Shown one piece after another: positions 54,501-62,755 of a stretch of DNA of 64,000 bases. The stretch lies in NCBI RefSeq assembly GCF_007997005.1, contig NZ_VOSL01000052.1:59323-123322 (forward strand), in the 5' to 3' direction. How positions within the stretch are numbered: the first letter of the stretch is position 1; each line of letters opens with the position of its first letter. This stretch comes from Lujinxingia vulgaris. Lineage in GTDB: Bacteria > Myxococcota_A > Bradymonadia > Bradymonadales > Bradymonadaceae. The notes under the pieces were generated by a model. It was not told the DNA's origin. It worked only from the letters and a program-made list of their open reading frames with translations, and did no database searches. A program made the position numbers and the translations under genes.

Positions 54501-55744
54501 CGGGCGCCTGTGAGAGTGAGCCGCTGGCCGACGGCAGCAGCTGTGAGACCGGCGACGTCTGCACCAGCGGCGTCTGCGAGAACGGTGCCTGTCAGGCGGG
54601 CGCACCCGTCACCTGCGACGATAGCAACCCCTGCACGGTCGGGAGCTGCGACTCGGTCGAGGGCTGTGTCTACGAGAACGTCCCCGACGGGCTGAGCTGC
54701 CAGGCGCCCTTCTGCCAGAGTGAAACTGAGCTCGTGGCGGCGGGCGAGTGTGTGAGCGGCGCGTGCGCGGCCGGTGCGGTCATCGACTGCGCGCCCTTCC
54801 GCTGTGATACCGGCGCCTGCCTGACCACCTGTGAGAGCGATGAAGCTTGCGCCGACGACGCCTACTGCAACGAAGTCGGGGAGTGCTCCACGGAGAACCG
54901 CGCGCCGGAAGCCGACGCCGGAAGCAACCAGTCGGTGGGCAGTGAGGCTGTGGTCACCCTTGACGGCACCGCCAGCAGCGACCCGGACGAGGATGAGCTC
55001 AGCTTTGCCTGGACTCAGCTCGACGGTCCGACGGTGGAACTCGATGACGCCAGCTCAGCCGCCCCGATGTTTGTGGCCCCCGCGCTGGAGGCCGGCGAGG
55101 AGATCGTGCTGACCTTCGAGCTGGTGGTCAGCGATGGCGAGCTCGACAGCGAGCCGGACACCACCGAGGTGCGCGTAACCAACGATGAGAACCGCCCGCC
55201 AGTGGCGCTCATCGAAGCGCCGGGCGTGGCGAACGCCGGGGAGACGATCCTTCTCGATGGTGCGGGCTCAAGCGATCCGGACGGCGACGCGATTCAGTCC
55301 TACCAGTGGAGTCTGGTCGACGGGCAGCCCTTCCCGACGATCTCGCAGACCGATCGGGATAGCGCGGTCAACGTGACCTTCCCGGAGCTGCTCAGTGAGA
55401 CGACGACCTACCGCTTCGGGCTGATCGTCAGCGACGGGATGGCCAACAGCCCCCGGGAGGTGCATGAGGTTGTGGTGGAGCCGGTGGACATTCCGGTGGA
55501 GCCCGGTCCCGACGCCGGCGAGGATGCCGGTGACGATGTCGGCGAGGATGCCGGTGATGACGCGGGCCTCGACGCCGACGACGCCGGTCTCGACGACGCC
55601 GGAGAGCCCCAGGCGCTTCGCGGTAGCCTGGCCGGCTCGGGCTGCGCGTGCAGCTCCAGCTCTCCGCAGGGCGACCCGGGCTTCTTCCTCTTTGCAGCAG
55701 CGCTCGGGCTGATGTGGTGGCGTCGACGTGAGGCCGGGCTGTGA
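51599..55744 (+). CDS. Very large surface protein: FG-GAP, Cys-rich repeats, PKD-like domains, C-terminal anchor
   Basis: 1381 residues. A lipobox-like signal ends LSACSGDED (Cys33). Parts: N-terminal beta domain (60-280, ending YPLTIDPLAS); about five FG-GAP/integrin-like blades (295-690) with calcium-loop pattern DxNxDG, for example DVNGDGVVDVAVGQP and GDYNNDGHLDLAVGA; Cys-rich repeats (735-1097); two PKD/Ig-like domains (1100-1297) starting NRAPEADAG and NRPPVALIE; an acidic Asp/Ala linker (1300-1339); GCACSSSS (1348-1355), a hydrophobic span and an RRR end. The last three parts resemble MYXO-CTERM signals. It probably sits on the outer surface. ATG at 51599 has only a weak ribosome site; a GTG at 51542 is the alternative. 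Confidence 0.85.
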   Translation: MTKLGSMCHSAGPGARLWRGLVVATLAVSLSACSGDEDATLAPSTDSEQGAQRAELKPEASATSSLFKASASEAEFAAAWPHGFDRHADYLEATVLRLGNVRISAEGPVTIEATPALLASGKPLTSEWDYTFELAEVGRRAGAQKPGEVQGRVVEPGRAHLDYAEGVRVTLEHQPGGLKLYTVLSERPTGEGPLRVGFEQRGSMNAAMNATGDLEVTHKDAVVFQWSGVVAYDARGHEVPVKLQADASRFWFEVDDAKASYPLTIDPLASNPSWEHASTQPNSAFGASLSQPHDVNGDGVVDVAVGQPNYSITDQLQGRVLVFLGNSNGFGNTAGFSVVGDAQFEQLGVGMTLNGDSNGDGCHELLLGSPGHDQGFGRVLMYAPYVCATQQLNPSPLVWSKVADVRAGLGASLDVGDFNCDGDEDLLVGAPSSTADDGNGGTALGAGAVEVYLANPAGEGFLANAEYRYQVPEFGLQLGSGVVTIPNAKGTTFSTPERCDGFAASSPFADGNRGRVYIFDVSAQGDITTSPVRLDGTQGNALFGVAMEVMPSPENTQIGGQRVDALVIGAGGRGTPGPAGSVFVYEWDAGAAAYSQVWTATGPHAGSRFGYRVAGNGDYNNDGHLDLAVGAYQLRNEQGVAEGGAIVYLGSPDGLRNTPDWTLLSGQAGSEFGIAVRGIDDLTGDGNDELLVGARAYDGLIANGGQIFMYPGRDNCFIGGEFYSEGDANPDNGCELCDPAQSTSGWSNAADGLACGDEGDSCTVATCQAGQCTGTQIDCNDGNPCTQDSCDPIEGCVYETAPQDGEVCEDDGLSCTGDVCQDGACTHPVSSGCLISETCYPAGTTNPSAECFVCDPQQSTTSWSPKEAGAACDNGLFCTINDTCNAVGQCEAGEARVCDTVQCFGGVVCSNAARACVPTQPQTGTACDDSSLCTTGDTCQAGSCEAGEVVDCSAEGGACAVGVCNPETGACESEPLADGSSCETGDVCTSGVCENGACQAGAPVTCDDSNPCTVGSCDSVEGCVYENVPDGLSCQAPFCQSETELVAAGECVSGACAAGAVIDCAPFRCDTGACLTTCESDEACADDAYCNEVGECSTENRAPEADAGSNQSVGSEAVVTLDGTASSDPDEDELSFAWTQLDGPTVELDDASSAAPMFVAPALEAGEEIVLTFELVVSDGELDSEPDTTEVRVTNDENRPPVALIEAPGVANAGETILLDGAGSSDPDGDAIQSYQWSLVDGQPFPTISQTDRDSAVNVTFPELLSETTTYRFGLIVSDGMANSPREVHEVVVEPVDIPVEPGPDAGEDAGDDVGEDAGDDAGLDADDAGLDDAGEPQALRGSLAGSGCACSSSSPQGDPGFFLFAAALGLMWWRRREAGL

Positions 55745-57123
55745 TCGACGCTCGGGCTCACAAGCAGGTCGCAGCGGCGCTCGTATGCGGGGGGGCGCTG
55801 CTGGCCACCGGGTGTGGCCAGGAGCCACGAGGTGTGGAAGGGCTCGGTGACCCGGAAGAAGCCCAGGTCACCGTCTACAACCGCACCCACGATGTGGTTC
55901 CGCTCAATGTTCAGGCGATGCGCAGTGATCTGGCTGTGGACTGCGAGCTCATCTCGGGGCGTGTCTCCGAGTTTGTGCGCAGCGAACATCTGCTGAGCAG
56001 CGTCTCTATTGAGCGGCTCTACTCCGGGCAGGAGACCCGACTCTACGGTTCGGGCGCCTCGCAGGGCTCGGCCGGATGTCAGCTCAGTGTGGTGCGAACC
56101 TCCGATGGGCGTGTTGACGATGTGGTGGTGTCCTGGCCCCAGGGGCTTGCCAATAAGTCGTTCTATCGAGATGTGGACGCGCCGGCCGATGTTCCCACCG
56201 GCGAGAATACGGTGGTGCTCAGGGCGGACTACTCGGAGACGCCGCTCTCGGAGCGGCGCCCCTGGCGAAGCCGCCCGTGCAGCGGGGAGTTGAGCAGCTG
56301 CGGTGAGGCGGAGCAGAACGAGGCGCTCTCAGCGCCTCCCGGGGCGGAGTATGCCTGGGAGGTGGTTGGCGAGGCGGTGGAGTTAAGCCCATGGGAGGCT
56401 ACTTCGATCGAGGCGACGCCGCTGAGCGCGGCGGTCGATCAGGGGAGTTGTTCCACGGGGATCGCCGGCTCGGCGCTGCGTTGGAGTTACCCCCCGAGTG
56501 GTGGCGAATGGCAGGTGCTCGCCGTGACCCCCTCCGAAGAAGCGGGCTGCTACGAAGTGGCGCTCCAGAGCACGTCTGAGGAGAGGGACTGGCGGATCTG
56601 CGGCAGCGAGCGCCTGGCAAGCCGGCTGACCCCTAACAGCGATTTGAACCCGCTCTTCGTGCAGTTTTTTGTCGACATTGCCGCGCCCAACGGCGATGGC
56701 GAGGTCACCTACGCGAATATCTCCATCGACCTTGAGCGCCAGAATCAGGCCGGCGAGGTCCTTGAGGTGGAGACGATCGATGTGGTGCGTGGCTACAGCC
56801 TGCCCTCGCATCTGGCGATCGACTACAGCACGCGGCTGAGTGAGGGCTGCGAGGTGAGTCGGGAGAGCGCGTCCTGCCTGCAGATCGCCGCGCCTCTGAC
56901 CCTGGCGCTCTCGACCTCCACCGGGACGCTGGATGTGGTGCCTGGCGAGACGGTCGCGCTGGGCAGTGAGTCGAGCCGTCGGCTGGAGCTTGTGCGGGGG
57001 ATGCATCGCGTGGTGGTGGACCAGAGCTGCAGCGAAGACCTCACCTCGTTGCCGGGCGTCGATCGGGTCGGCCCCTACCTTGAGGTCGTGTATTACTCGG
57101 GCGTAAGCACCCTGGGCAGCTGA
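55741..57123 (+). CDS. Lipoprotein paired with the large surface protein
   Basis: 460-residue predicted lipoprotein (lipobox LLATGC, Cys25) of unknown function. It starts with GTG in a GTGA overlap with the previous stop, so the two proteins are made together and may interact. The body is beta-rich with several scattered Cys pairs (VDCEL, AGCQL, RPCSG, SSCGE, GSCST, AGCYE, RICGS). Mature residues 18-60 begin QVTVYNRTHDVVPLNVQAMR, like a small all-beta domain. Followed by a terminator. Confidence 0.8.
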   Translation: MIDARAHKQVAAALVCGGALLATGCGQEPRGVEGLGDPEEAQVTVYNRTHDVVPLNVQAMRSDLAVDCELISGRVSEFVRSEHLLSSVSIERLYSGQETRLYGSGASQGSAGCQLSVVRTSDGRVDDVVVSWPQGLANKSFYRDVDAPADVPTGENTVVLRADYSETPLSERRPWRSRPCSGELSSCGEAEQNEALSAPPGAEYAWEVVGEAVELSPWEATSIEATPLSAAVDQGSCSTGIAGSALRWSYPPSGGEWQVLAVTPSEEAGCYEVALQSTSEERDWRICGSERLASRLTPNSDLNPLFVQFFVDIAAPNGDGEVTYANISIDLERQNQAGEVLEVETIDVVRGYSLPSHLAIDYSTRLSEGCEVSRESASCLQIAAPLTLALSTSTGTLDVVPGETVALGSESSRRLELVRGMHRVVVDQSCSEDLTSLPGVDRVGPYLEVVYYSGVSTLGS

Positions 57124-57155
57124 CCCGAAAACCCTTTAACATCAACCACTTAATG

Positions 57156-57186
57156 CGACGTCAGACTTTACTGGCGTCGTTTTTTT
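57156..57186 (+). terminator. Rho-independent terminator
   Basis: A 9-bp stem (CGACGTCAG and CTGGCGTCG, one G-U), 6-base loop and seven T at 57180-57186. It ends the surface-protein pair, and the T run overlaps the last bases of fabH on the opposite strand. Confidence 0.88.
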
Positions 57187-58198
57187 ATCCCCACATCAGG
57201 GTGGTGCCCCAGGTCAGGCCGCTGCCAAAGGCGGCCATGATCACCGGGTCGCCCGGGGCGATGCGGCGCTCACGACGTGCCAGGTCGAGGGCCATCGGGA
57301 TGCTGCCGGCGGTGGTGTTTCCCCACTGCTCGATGGTGTGCAGGACGCGATCTTCGGGGATGTTCGTGCGCGTGGCGACAAGCTCATTGATGCGGCGGTT
57401 GGACTGATGGGCGACCAGCACCGCGCGCTTCGGATCGAGGCTGTGCCGGGCGATGAGCGCAGCGACTTCCTGGCTGAGCAGCTCGACAGCGCGGCGAAAG
57501 ACCTGACGGCCTTCCATATGCGCGAAGTGGCGGCCAGCCTCGATGTCGTCACAGGTGATGCTGGGGTGGTGGGCGGCGCCGGGGCGGTCGCAGAAGAGCA
57601 GTCGGGCGCCGCTGCCGTCGGCGCCCAGGCGCACGGGCTCCAGCGCCCCGCCCTCCTGCACGTGGGAGTCTACGGCCTCCACCACCACCGCGCCGGCGCC
57701 GTCCCCAAAGAGGATCGACACCGCGCGCCCCCGCGGGCTCATATCGAGGCCGGTGGAGTGAACCTCGCTGCCCACCACGAGTACCCGGCGGTAGGTCCCG
57801 CTGACGATCCAGGCGCGGGCCACCGAGAGCGCGTAAAGAAAGCCCGAGCACTGGTTGCGCACGTCGAGCGCCGGGATCGGCGCGACGCCCAGCGCTTCTT
57901 GCAAGAGCACGCCGTTACCCGGGAAGACCATATCTGGCGAGAGGGTGGCGAAGACGATCGCGTCGAGCTCCGAGGCGTTGCGCTGCGCATCGGCCAGGGC
58001 GGCGCGGGAGGCCTCCAGCGCCAGCGAGGTGTTGGACTGGCCGGGCTCGATGAAGTAGCGGGTCCGGATGCCGGTGCGCGCGACGATCCAGTCGTCGGAG
58101 GACCCCAGCTCTGCGGCCAGCTCGTCATTGGAGACGCAGCGCGCGCCCAGGGCGCGACCGCTGCCGCTGATCCGTGCGCCGGGAGGTTGCGTGCTCAT
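57185..58198 (-). CDS. fabH: Beta-ketoacyl-ACP synthase III
   Basis: 337 residues of the KAS III family, which condense an acyl-CoA with malonyl-ACP to start fatty acid synthesis. The catalytic triad is visible: Cys in RNQCSGFLYAL, His in LVAHQSNRRI and Asn in QWGNTTAGSIP. Other motifs are ARTGIRTRYF near the N-terminus and FGDGAGAVVV. ATG at 58198 matches the family start; a longer form adds about 50 unrelated residues. Standing alone rather than in a fab cluster, it may be a secondary copy supplying a special starter unit. Confidence 0.93.
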   Translation of the reverse strand: MSTQPPGARISGSGRALGARCVSNDELAAELGSSDDWIVARTGIRTRYFIEPGQSNTSLALEASRAALADAQRNASELDAIVFATLSPDMVFPGNGVLLQEALGVAPIPALDVRNQCSGFLYALSVARAWIVSGTYRRVLVVGSEVHSTGLDMSPRGRAVSILFGDGAGAVVVEAVDSHVQEGGALEPVRLGADGSGARLLFCDRPGAAHHPSITCDDIEAGRHFAHMEGRQVFRRAVELLSQEVAALIARHSLDPKRAVLVAHQSNRRINELVATRTNIPEDRVLHTIEQWGNTTAGSIPMALDLARRERRIAPGDPVIMAAFGSGLTWGTTLMWG

Positions 58199-58422
58199 GG
58201 TGTCGATGCTCGTTGCAGTGGTCAAAGGGCTTGCCCCGTGCGGCGCGCGGTGCAAGGTTCGTCTGCGCGCGATTCGGCGAGTGGGACATTCCCCGGAGTC
58301 GCGCGCCCTGCTTTGAGGATAACCGTGTTGAGGGCGGGCTTCCACCACCCGTTGAGGTGTTCTTCGCAGCGCCCTTTCCCGGCCTGCGCGCCCCCGAGAT
58401 GTCGGAACGACCGAGAGTGATT

Positions 58423-59043
58423 ATGAGCAACGAGCCCGTCGATCTTGTGTACCACGTGGCCGTGGAGCGCCCGCGCGAGGGGGTGATCGGAGCTGTGCTG
58501 GCCTTTGCAGGGCGTCACCCGGTGATCGCGGGGCTGGCCTGCGGCGTGCTGGTGGTACTGATCGCCGCGGCGCGGGCGTATCGCGGGGTGGCCAACGAGC
58601 CGGTCGCAGCGATGTGGCTCTCGATCAGCGTGATCGCCACCTGGACGGTGCTCTTTGTGGTGATGCGCAACTTCTTTACGGCGCAGTCGATGCGGGTGGT
58701 CAACGTCGCCCGTCGCATCCGATGGGACGATGACGCCCTGGTCTGGAGTGAGCAGGGAAACGAACGGCTGCGCCTTGAGCGCCCCACCGCCCGCATCGTG
58801 ACCACGGAGCTTCCGCCCGAGCGCGACACCCGCAAGACAATCCCCTGGCCGGTGTGGCTGGTGTTGCGCGACGCCGAGGACGCGGAGCGCCGTCTGGTGC
58901 TGGAGTCAAAGATCGATGCCTCGCAGCTTCGGGGGGCGCCTAAAGCCACCGCCGACATTCTCTCACAGACCGATGAGACGCTCCCCACGCTGGTGATCTC
59001 CCCTCTTCTGGAGCGGGCTCGGGCGCAGCTTCGTGACACCTGA
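58423..59043 (+). CDS. Membrane protein with two N-terminal spans, unknown
   Basis: 206 residues. Two predicted membrane spans at about 29-48 and 57-78, then a cytosolic beta-rich domain of about 125 residues that includes VARRIRWDDDALVWSEQGNE. This arrangement recalls PH-like membrane-bound domains (YcxB or PH type), but the match is not firm. ATG at 58423 has GAGAG 6 bases upstream; an ATG at 58399 is also possible. Divergent from fabH. Confidence 0.65.
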   Translation: MSNEPVDLVYHVAVERPREGVIGAVLAFAGRHPVIAGLACGVLVVLIAAARAYRGVANEPVAAMWLSISVIATWTVLFVVMRNFFTAQSMRVVNVARRIRWDDDALVWSEQGNERLRLERPTARIVTTELPPERDTRKTIPWPVWLVLRDAEDAERRLVLESKIDASQLRGAPKATADILSQTDETLPTLVISPLLERARAQLRDT

Positions 59044-59075
59044 GGCTCATCGTGTGCTCGCCGCACCCTTACCCC

Positions 59076-60491
59076 TCAGCCTTTACAGAAATGCTCCAGG
59101 GCCTCTTCCAGCACCTCGAAGAGGCCGTCCCACTGGGCGTCGGTGACGACAAAGGGCGGAGAGAGCGCGAGCACGTGGCCGTGCTGGCCCGAAGGGAGCA
59201 CCAGGTAGCCGCGATCGCGGCAGTAGCCCATGATCCCAAGGCCAAGCGCGCCGTCGGGGGTGCGTGTGGCGGGATCTTTGATGAGTTCCAGGCCCAGCAT
59301 CAGCCCGCGACCGCGCACAAGCCCGATGCGCTCGGGGAAACGCGCCTGCAGGGCTTCGAGGCGCGCGCACACCTCCCTGCCCTTTTGCGCCACACGCCGG
59401 GGCCAGTCTTCTTCGAGGAGCACATCGAGCACGGCCTCGGCCATCGCGCAGCCCAGCGGGTTGCCTAAAAAGGTCGAGGTGTGCACCGACTCGCCAGACG
59501 AGTTTCCCCAGGAGTCCATGACCTCGCGACGGCCGATGGCCGCCGAGAGGGGGAAGCCCCCGCCGAGCGCTTTGCCCACGCATAAGATGTCGGGGGTGAC
59601 GCCCTCATGCTCGCACGCGAACATCGTGCCGGTGCGTCCGAAGCCGGTGTAGATCTCATCGAAGATGAGCACGAGGCCGAACTCCTCACACACCTCTTTG
59701 AGCGCCGCCAGAAATCCCGGCGGGGGCTCGATCTCGCCACCGCGTCCCTGGAGGGGCTCGATGAGGACGGCGCCGATCATCTCCGCGCCGCTGGCCGGTC
59801 CGCGGAGCATCTCGCGCAGGTGCGCGATGGTCGCCTCGCTGATGGTCTGCGGGTCGGTGCCGGGGGCCATTCCGAAAGGCGGTCGGTAGGTGTCCGGGTA
59901 AGGCAGATGGGTGACCCAGGGGTTGAGCTGGGACATGAAGGGGCGGCGGAAGTTGTCGCGGTAGGCCGTGGCGCCGAGCGCCCCGTAGCTTAAGCCGTGG
60001 TAGCCGCCCCAGAAGGCGATGACGCCGGGGCGGCCGGTGTGCACCGCGGCGGTTTTGAGCGCGGCCTCCACCGCGCTGGCTCCGGAGAGGCCCAGGATGG
60101 CGTGGGTGAGCTCGGCCGGAGCTACGTCTGCCAGCCGCCGCGTAAAGCGGATCTTGGCCTCGCTGGGGTAGACATCGCCCATCGCGTGAATGAGATCTTC
60201 GGATTGGCGCTGCGCGGCCTCGACCACCCGGGGGTGGGTATGACCGATGCCGGCGACGGCAAAGGCCCCGGTGAAGTCGACGTAGATGTTGCCGTCGACA
60301 TCTTCGATGTTGGCTCCCTTTGCGCGTTTCCAGACGATGGGGTCCTGGCCCACGCCGGTCTCGGCGGCGCGGCGGGCGCGGCGCGCGGTGATGGCCGGGC
60401 ACTCGGAGCGCGCGAGCTCATCGACCATCGCGATCGACTGCGGTCCGGGGATGGCGCTCACGATCTTCGGGAGACTCTCTCCGCTGAGCAT
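59076..60491 (-). CDS. Class III PLP-dependent aminotransferase
   Basis: 471 residues, fold type [14 protein letters not shown] and [18 protein letters not shown] binding the cofactor phosphate, [14 protein letters not shown] with the Asp for the pyridine nitrogen, and [14 protein letters not shown] with the Schiff-base Lys. The family includes 4-aminobutyrate, ornithine and lysine aminotransferases; the exact amine donor cannot be set from sequence alone. ATG at 60491 with GGAGG 6 bases upstream; its A is shared with the preceding TGA, so it is coupled to the outer-membrane protein gene. Such a pairing is unusual. Confidence 0.9.
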   Translation of the reverse strand: MLSGESLPKIVSAIPGPQSIAMVDELARSECPAITARRARRAAETGVGQDPIVWKRAKGANIEDVDGNIYVDFTGAFAVAGIGHTHPRVVEAAQRQSEDLIHAMGDVYPSEAKIRFTRRLADVAPAELTHAILGLSGASAVEAALKTAAVHTGRPGVIAFWGGYHGLSYGALGATAYRDNFRRPFMSQLNPWVTHLPYPDTYRPPFGMAPGTDPQTISEATIAHLREMLRGPASGAEMIGAVLIEPLQGRGGEIEPPPGFLAALKEVCEEFGLVLIFDEIYTGFGRTGTMFACEHEGVTPDILCVGKALGGGFPLSAAIGRREVMDSWGNSSGESVHTSTFLGNPLGCAMAEAVLDVLLEEDWPRRVAQKGREVCARLEALQARFPERIGLVRGRGLMLGLELIKDPATRTPDGALGLGIMGYCRDRGYLVLPSGQHGHVLALSPPFVVTDAQWDGLFEVLEEALEHFCKG

Positions 60492-61540
60492 CACTGGCCT
60501 CCGTGGTAGGCGACGGCGAGGAAGGGGACGAGCTGGGTCTGGCCGTTGAAGCGGGTGAGCATCAGGGAGGTCTGGGTGGCGAAGTCGCCAAAGATCCAGG
60601 TCGTGCCCACACCCAGGGTCAGCGGTCCGAAGAGCTCCAGGCCGGCGCGAAGCCCGCCCTCTTGAAAGCCCGCCAGCTCGTCGGTGTAGGTGGGAGCCCG
60701 CTCAAAGAAGTCGTTGAGTTCCATGAAGGTTCCCGAACCGGCGCCGGTGAAAACTTCCAGGTTAAAGACCAGGTAGTCGGCGGCGTGGGTGTTGGTGCCC
60801 ACAAAGAGTGAGCCCCAATGACCGCCGGAGGGGAACTCCCAGGTGTATTCGGTGTTTTCGAAGTAGCACTCACCGCGGCCGAAGTCGTAGCGGGTCTCAC
60901 AGGTGCTGGCGTCAAAGGGGCGGTAGCCGAAGGCGGCGACCACGTTGAGGACGCCGCCCACGCTGAGGACGCTGCGATCGCTCAAGGGGAGGTCGGCCAC
61001 AAGTTCAAGCCCCAGGCTCACGTCCTGGGTGCCCGGGTCGAAGCCGCTGCGGCGGTAGCGCGCCGAGGGCCCCCAGGTCAGCGCGGCGCGCGAGGTGTTG
61101 AAGAGGTTAAAACGCGCGCCTACGCCCAGGTAATACTGGCTGATGCCGGGCCAGGTGGAGCTGACGCGCAGCTCGGTGCCCTGGCGCGGGCTGTAGCTTA
61201 AGCGATGCTCCACAAACGCGACGGTGCGGTAGGACCAGTCGCCCTGGTTGAGGAGGGTGGCCGTCGGCCAGACGATGAGGCGACCGGCCAGCGGGTTGGT
61301 CTCGGCGCGGGCGTCGACCGGACCGACGTGCTGGGCCAGCGGCTGAAAGTGCGCATCGGCCGGCACGGGCTGCTCGCCATAGCCCAGATCTTCGGGGAAG
61401 GTCTTCAGGCGCGGGGCGGACTCGCCCTGCTCCTCGGACTGGGCAAAGGACTGCGCGGGCGCCAGCGCGACCAGCGCACAGGTGGCCACGAGGAGCGACG
61501 TCAGAATCGAGTGATGGCGAGGCCAAAAGGAGATCATCAT
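60491..61540 (-). CDS. Exported beta-rich protein, possibly outer membrane
   Basis: 349 residues with a signal peptide (1-33, ending AQSFAQ). The mature part has an N-terminal linker, then alternating strand segments (GDWSYRTVAFVEHRLSYSP, YYLGVGARFNLFN, LTWGPSARYRRS, LSVGGVLNVVAAFGYRP, RAGLELFGPLTLGVGTTWIF) as in an outer-membrane beta-barrel of about 10-12 strands, and it ends near FLAVAYHGGQ rather than in the usual aromatic residue. A single Cys pair (STCETRYDFGRGEC) may form a loop disulfide. Translationally coupled to the aminotransferase downstream. Confidence 0.7.
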   Translation of the reverse strand: MMISFWPRHHSILTSLLVATCALVALAPAQSFAQSEEQGESAPRLKTFPEDLGYGEQPVPADAHFQPLAQHVGPVDARAETNPLAGRLIVWPTATLLNQGDWSYRTVAFVEHRLSYSPRQGTELRVSSTWPGISQYYLGVGARFNLFNTSRAALTWGPSARYRRSGFDPGTQDVSLGLELVADLPLSDRSVLSVGGVLNVVAAFGYRPFDASTCETRYDFGRGECYFENTEYTWEFPSGGHWGSLFVGTNTHAADYLVFNLEVFTGAGSGTFMELNDFFERAPTYTDELAGFQEGGLRAGLELFGPLTLGVGTTWIFGDFATQTSLMLTRFNGQTQLVPFLAVAYHGGQ

Positions 61541-61587
61541 CGGCGGGTCGGCAGTGGACCGGCAAAACGCGGTCGGTTCGGAAGGGC

Positions 61588-61616
61588 TTGGGGAGGGGGG
61601 CCAGCTGGCCTATACT
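61588..61616 (+). promoter_or_regulatory. Promoter of the small gene at 61670
   Basis: TTGGGG (61588-61593, 3 of 6), a 17-base spacer, and TATACT (61611-61616, 5 of 6). The predicted start near 61623 gives a leader of about 47 bases. It lies divergent to the exported-protein gene. Confidence 0.6.
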
Positions 61617-61669
61617 TGCGTCAATTGCCCCTGGAGGCAACGCCCCGAACCCCGCGCGGAGTAGTAGCG

Positions 61670-61933
61670 ATGTACCAGATCGTCATCATGGATAAAAATG
61701 CCGAGATCACCGTTGAGCGCGCCCGCTCCAACCACACGCTGCGCGTGCCCGGTAAAGGGGAGCATGTGCTGGTGAAGTGGTCTGGCGAGACGCGCATCTG
61801 CGAGGTGGAAGATGTCTGGACGCACCTGAACCTCGATCAGGATTCGCCCTACCAGGGCGCGGTGCAGGTTCTGGTGCGCTGGGCCCGGGGCATGGATCCG
61901 GGGCTCTACGTGCAGAGCATGGCGCGACGCTGA
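61670..61933 (+). CDS. Small protein of unknown function
   Basis: 87 residues. ATG at 61670 has GGAG 8 bases upstream and a good promoter in front. Sequence features: MYQIVIMDKNAEITVERARS, then a compact beta-rich domain with KWSGETRICEVEDVWTHL and LVRWARGMDPGLYVQSMARR. No signal peptide or membrane span; likely cytosolic. I do not recognise a family. Convergent with the MscS gene, 32 bp between stops. Confidence 0.7.
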   Translation: MYQIVIMDKNAEITVERARSNHTLRVPGKGEHVLVKWSGETRICEVEDVWTHLNLDQDSPYQGAVQVLVRWARGMDPGLYVQSMARR

Positions 61934-61965
61934 TCCTCTTGGGGGGCGATCCACGTGAAGGACGC

Positions 61966-62745
61966 TCAGGGTGATGGAGGCTCGGAGGCGCCGAAGGCGT
62001 GGCGTTGTCGGCGAAGAAGATCGCTGCGGAAGTGGTCGACGAGCTCATGGGAGGCCACCTTCGCCCGCACCCTGATGTGAAAGGGCTCTCCAGGCGCAGC
62101 CTGGGCCACAAGGAAGGCCTCGGGGCGATGGCGCGGTGCGATATAAGGGGTTAGGGAAGCCAGTGTGCGCACGCGCTCCAGGGCCACTTCGATCGGGAGC
62201 GACGTGCGGATGCGCAGCTCCAGCTCGCAGTGGGCCTCGCCGCCGTCCGGCACCCAGGTCAGGGGGCGATCCACGAGCTCGGCGTAGGGGAGCTCGTGGC
62301 GCTCACCGCGGGCGTCACGCAGGCGCAACGTGCGGGCGCCCAGGTGCTCGATGACGCCGCGGTAGGGGCCGACTTCCAGGGTGTCGCCGACCTGGTGGCG
62401 GGCCTCCCCGGAGAGCACCAGGCCGGCGACGACGCTGCGCAGCAGGGGGGCGGCGGCCACGATGAGCGCGGCCAGGCCGGCCAGAGCCAGGAGCAGGCCG
62501 GCGGTGATGCCCTGGCGGGCGATGCTGCCGAGAGTCACGATCAGCACCAGCGTCCACACGCCGACTTGAGCCAGGGGCAGCCAGCGTAAAAGCCGTCGAT
62601 CGGCCCCGGAGGTGGAGAGCCGACGCAGGCCCACGCTGACCAGGATCGCCGCCAGCACCACCAGCGCCAGCGCCAGCCAGGAGGGGGAGTTTGCGGCGAG
62701 CTCGGCGGCAGGAAGATCCGCTACAGGGGATGTGACAGGATCCAT
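61966..62745 (-). CDS. MscS-type small-conductance mechanosensitive channel
   Basis: 259 residues. Three predicted membrane spans (about 21-39, 56-74 and 80-113, the last Gly/Ala-rich as in TM3 of MscS: LLALAGLAALIVAAAPLLRS), then the MscS beta domain (GDTLEVGPYRGVIEHLGART and VDRPLTWV) and a C-terminal alpha-beta part. MscS channels release solutes on hypo-osmotic shock. ATG at 62745 has GAGGAG 7 bases upstream. Lies 10 bp after the ATPase gene, so the two are co-transcribed. Confidence 0.85.
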   Translation of the reverse strand: MDPVTSPVADLPAAELAANSPSWLALALVVLAAILVSVGLRRLSTSGADRRLLRWLPLAQVGVWTLVLIVTLGSIARQGITAGLLLALAGLAALIVAAAPLLRSVVAGLVLSGEARHQVGDTLEVGPYRGVIEHLGARTLRLRDARGERHELPYAELVDRPLTWVPDGGEAHCELELRIRTSLPIEVALERVRTLASLTPYIAPRHRPEAFLVAQAAPGEPFHIRVRAKVASHELVDHFRSDLLRRQRHAFGASEPPSP

Positions 62746-62755
62746 AGCAGGCTCC

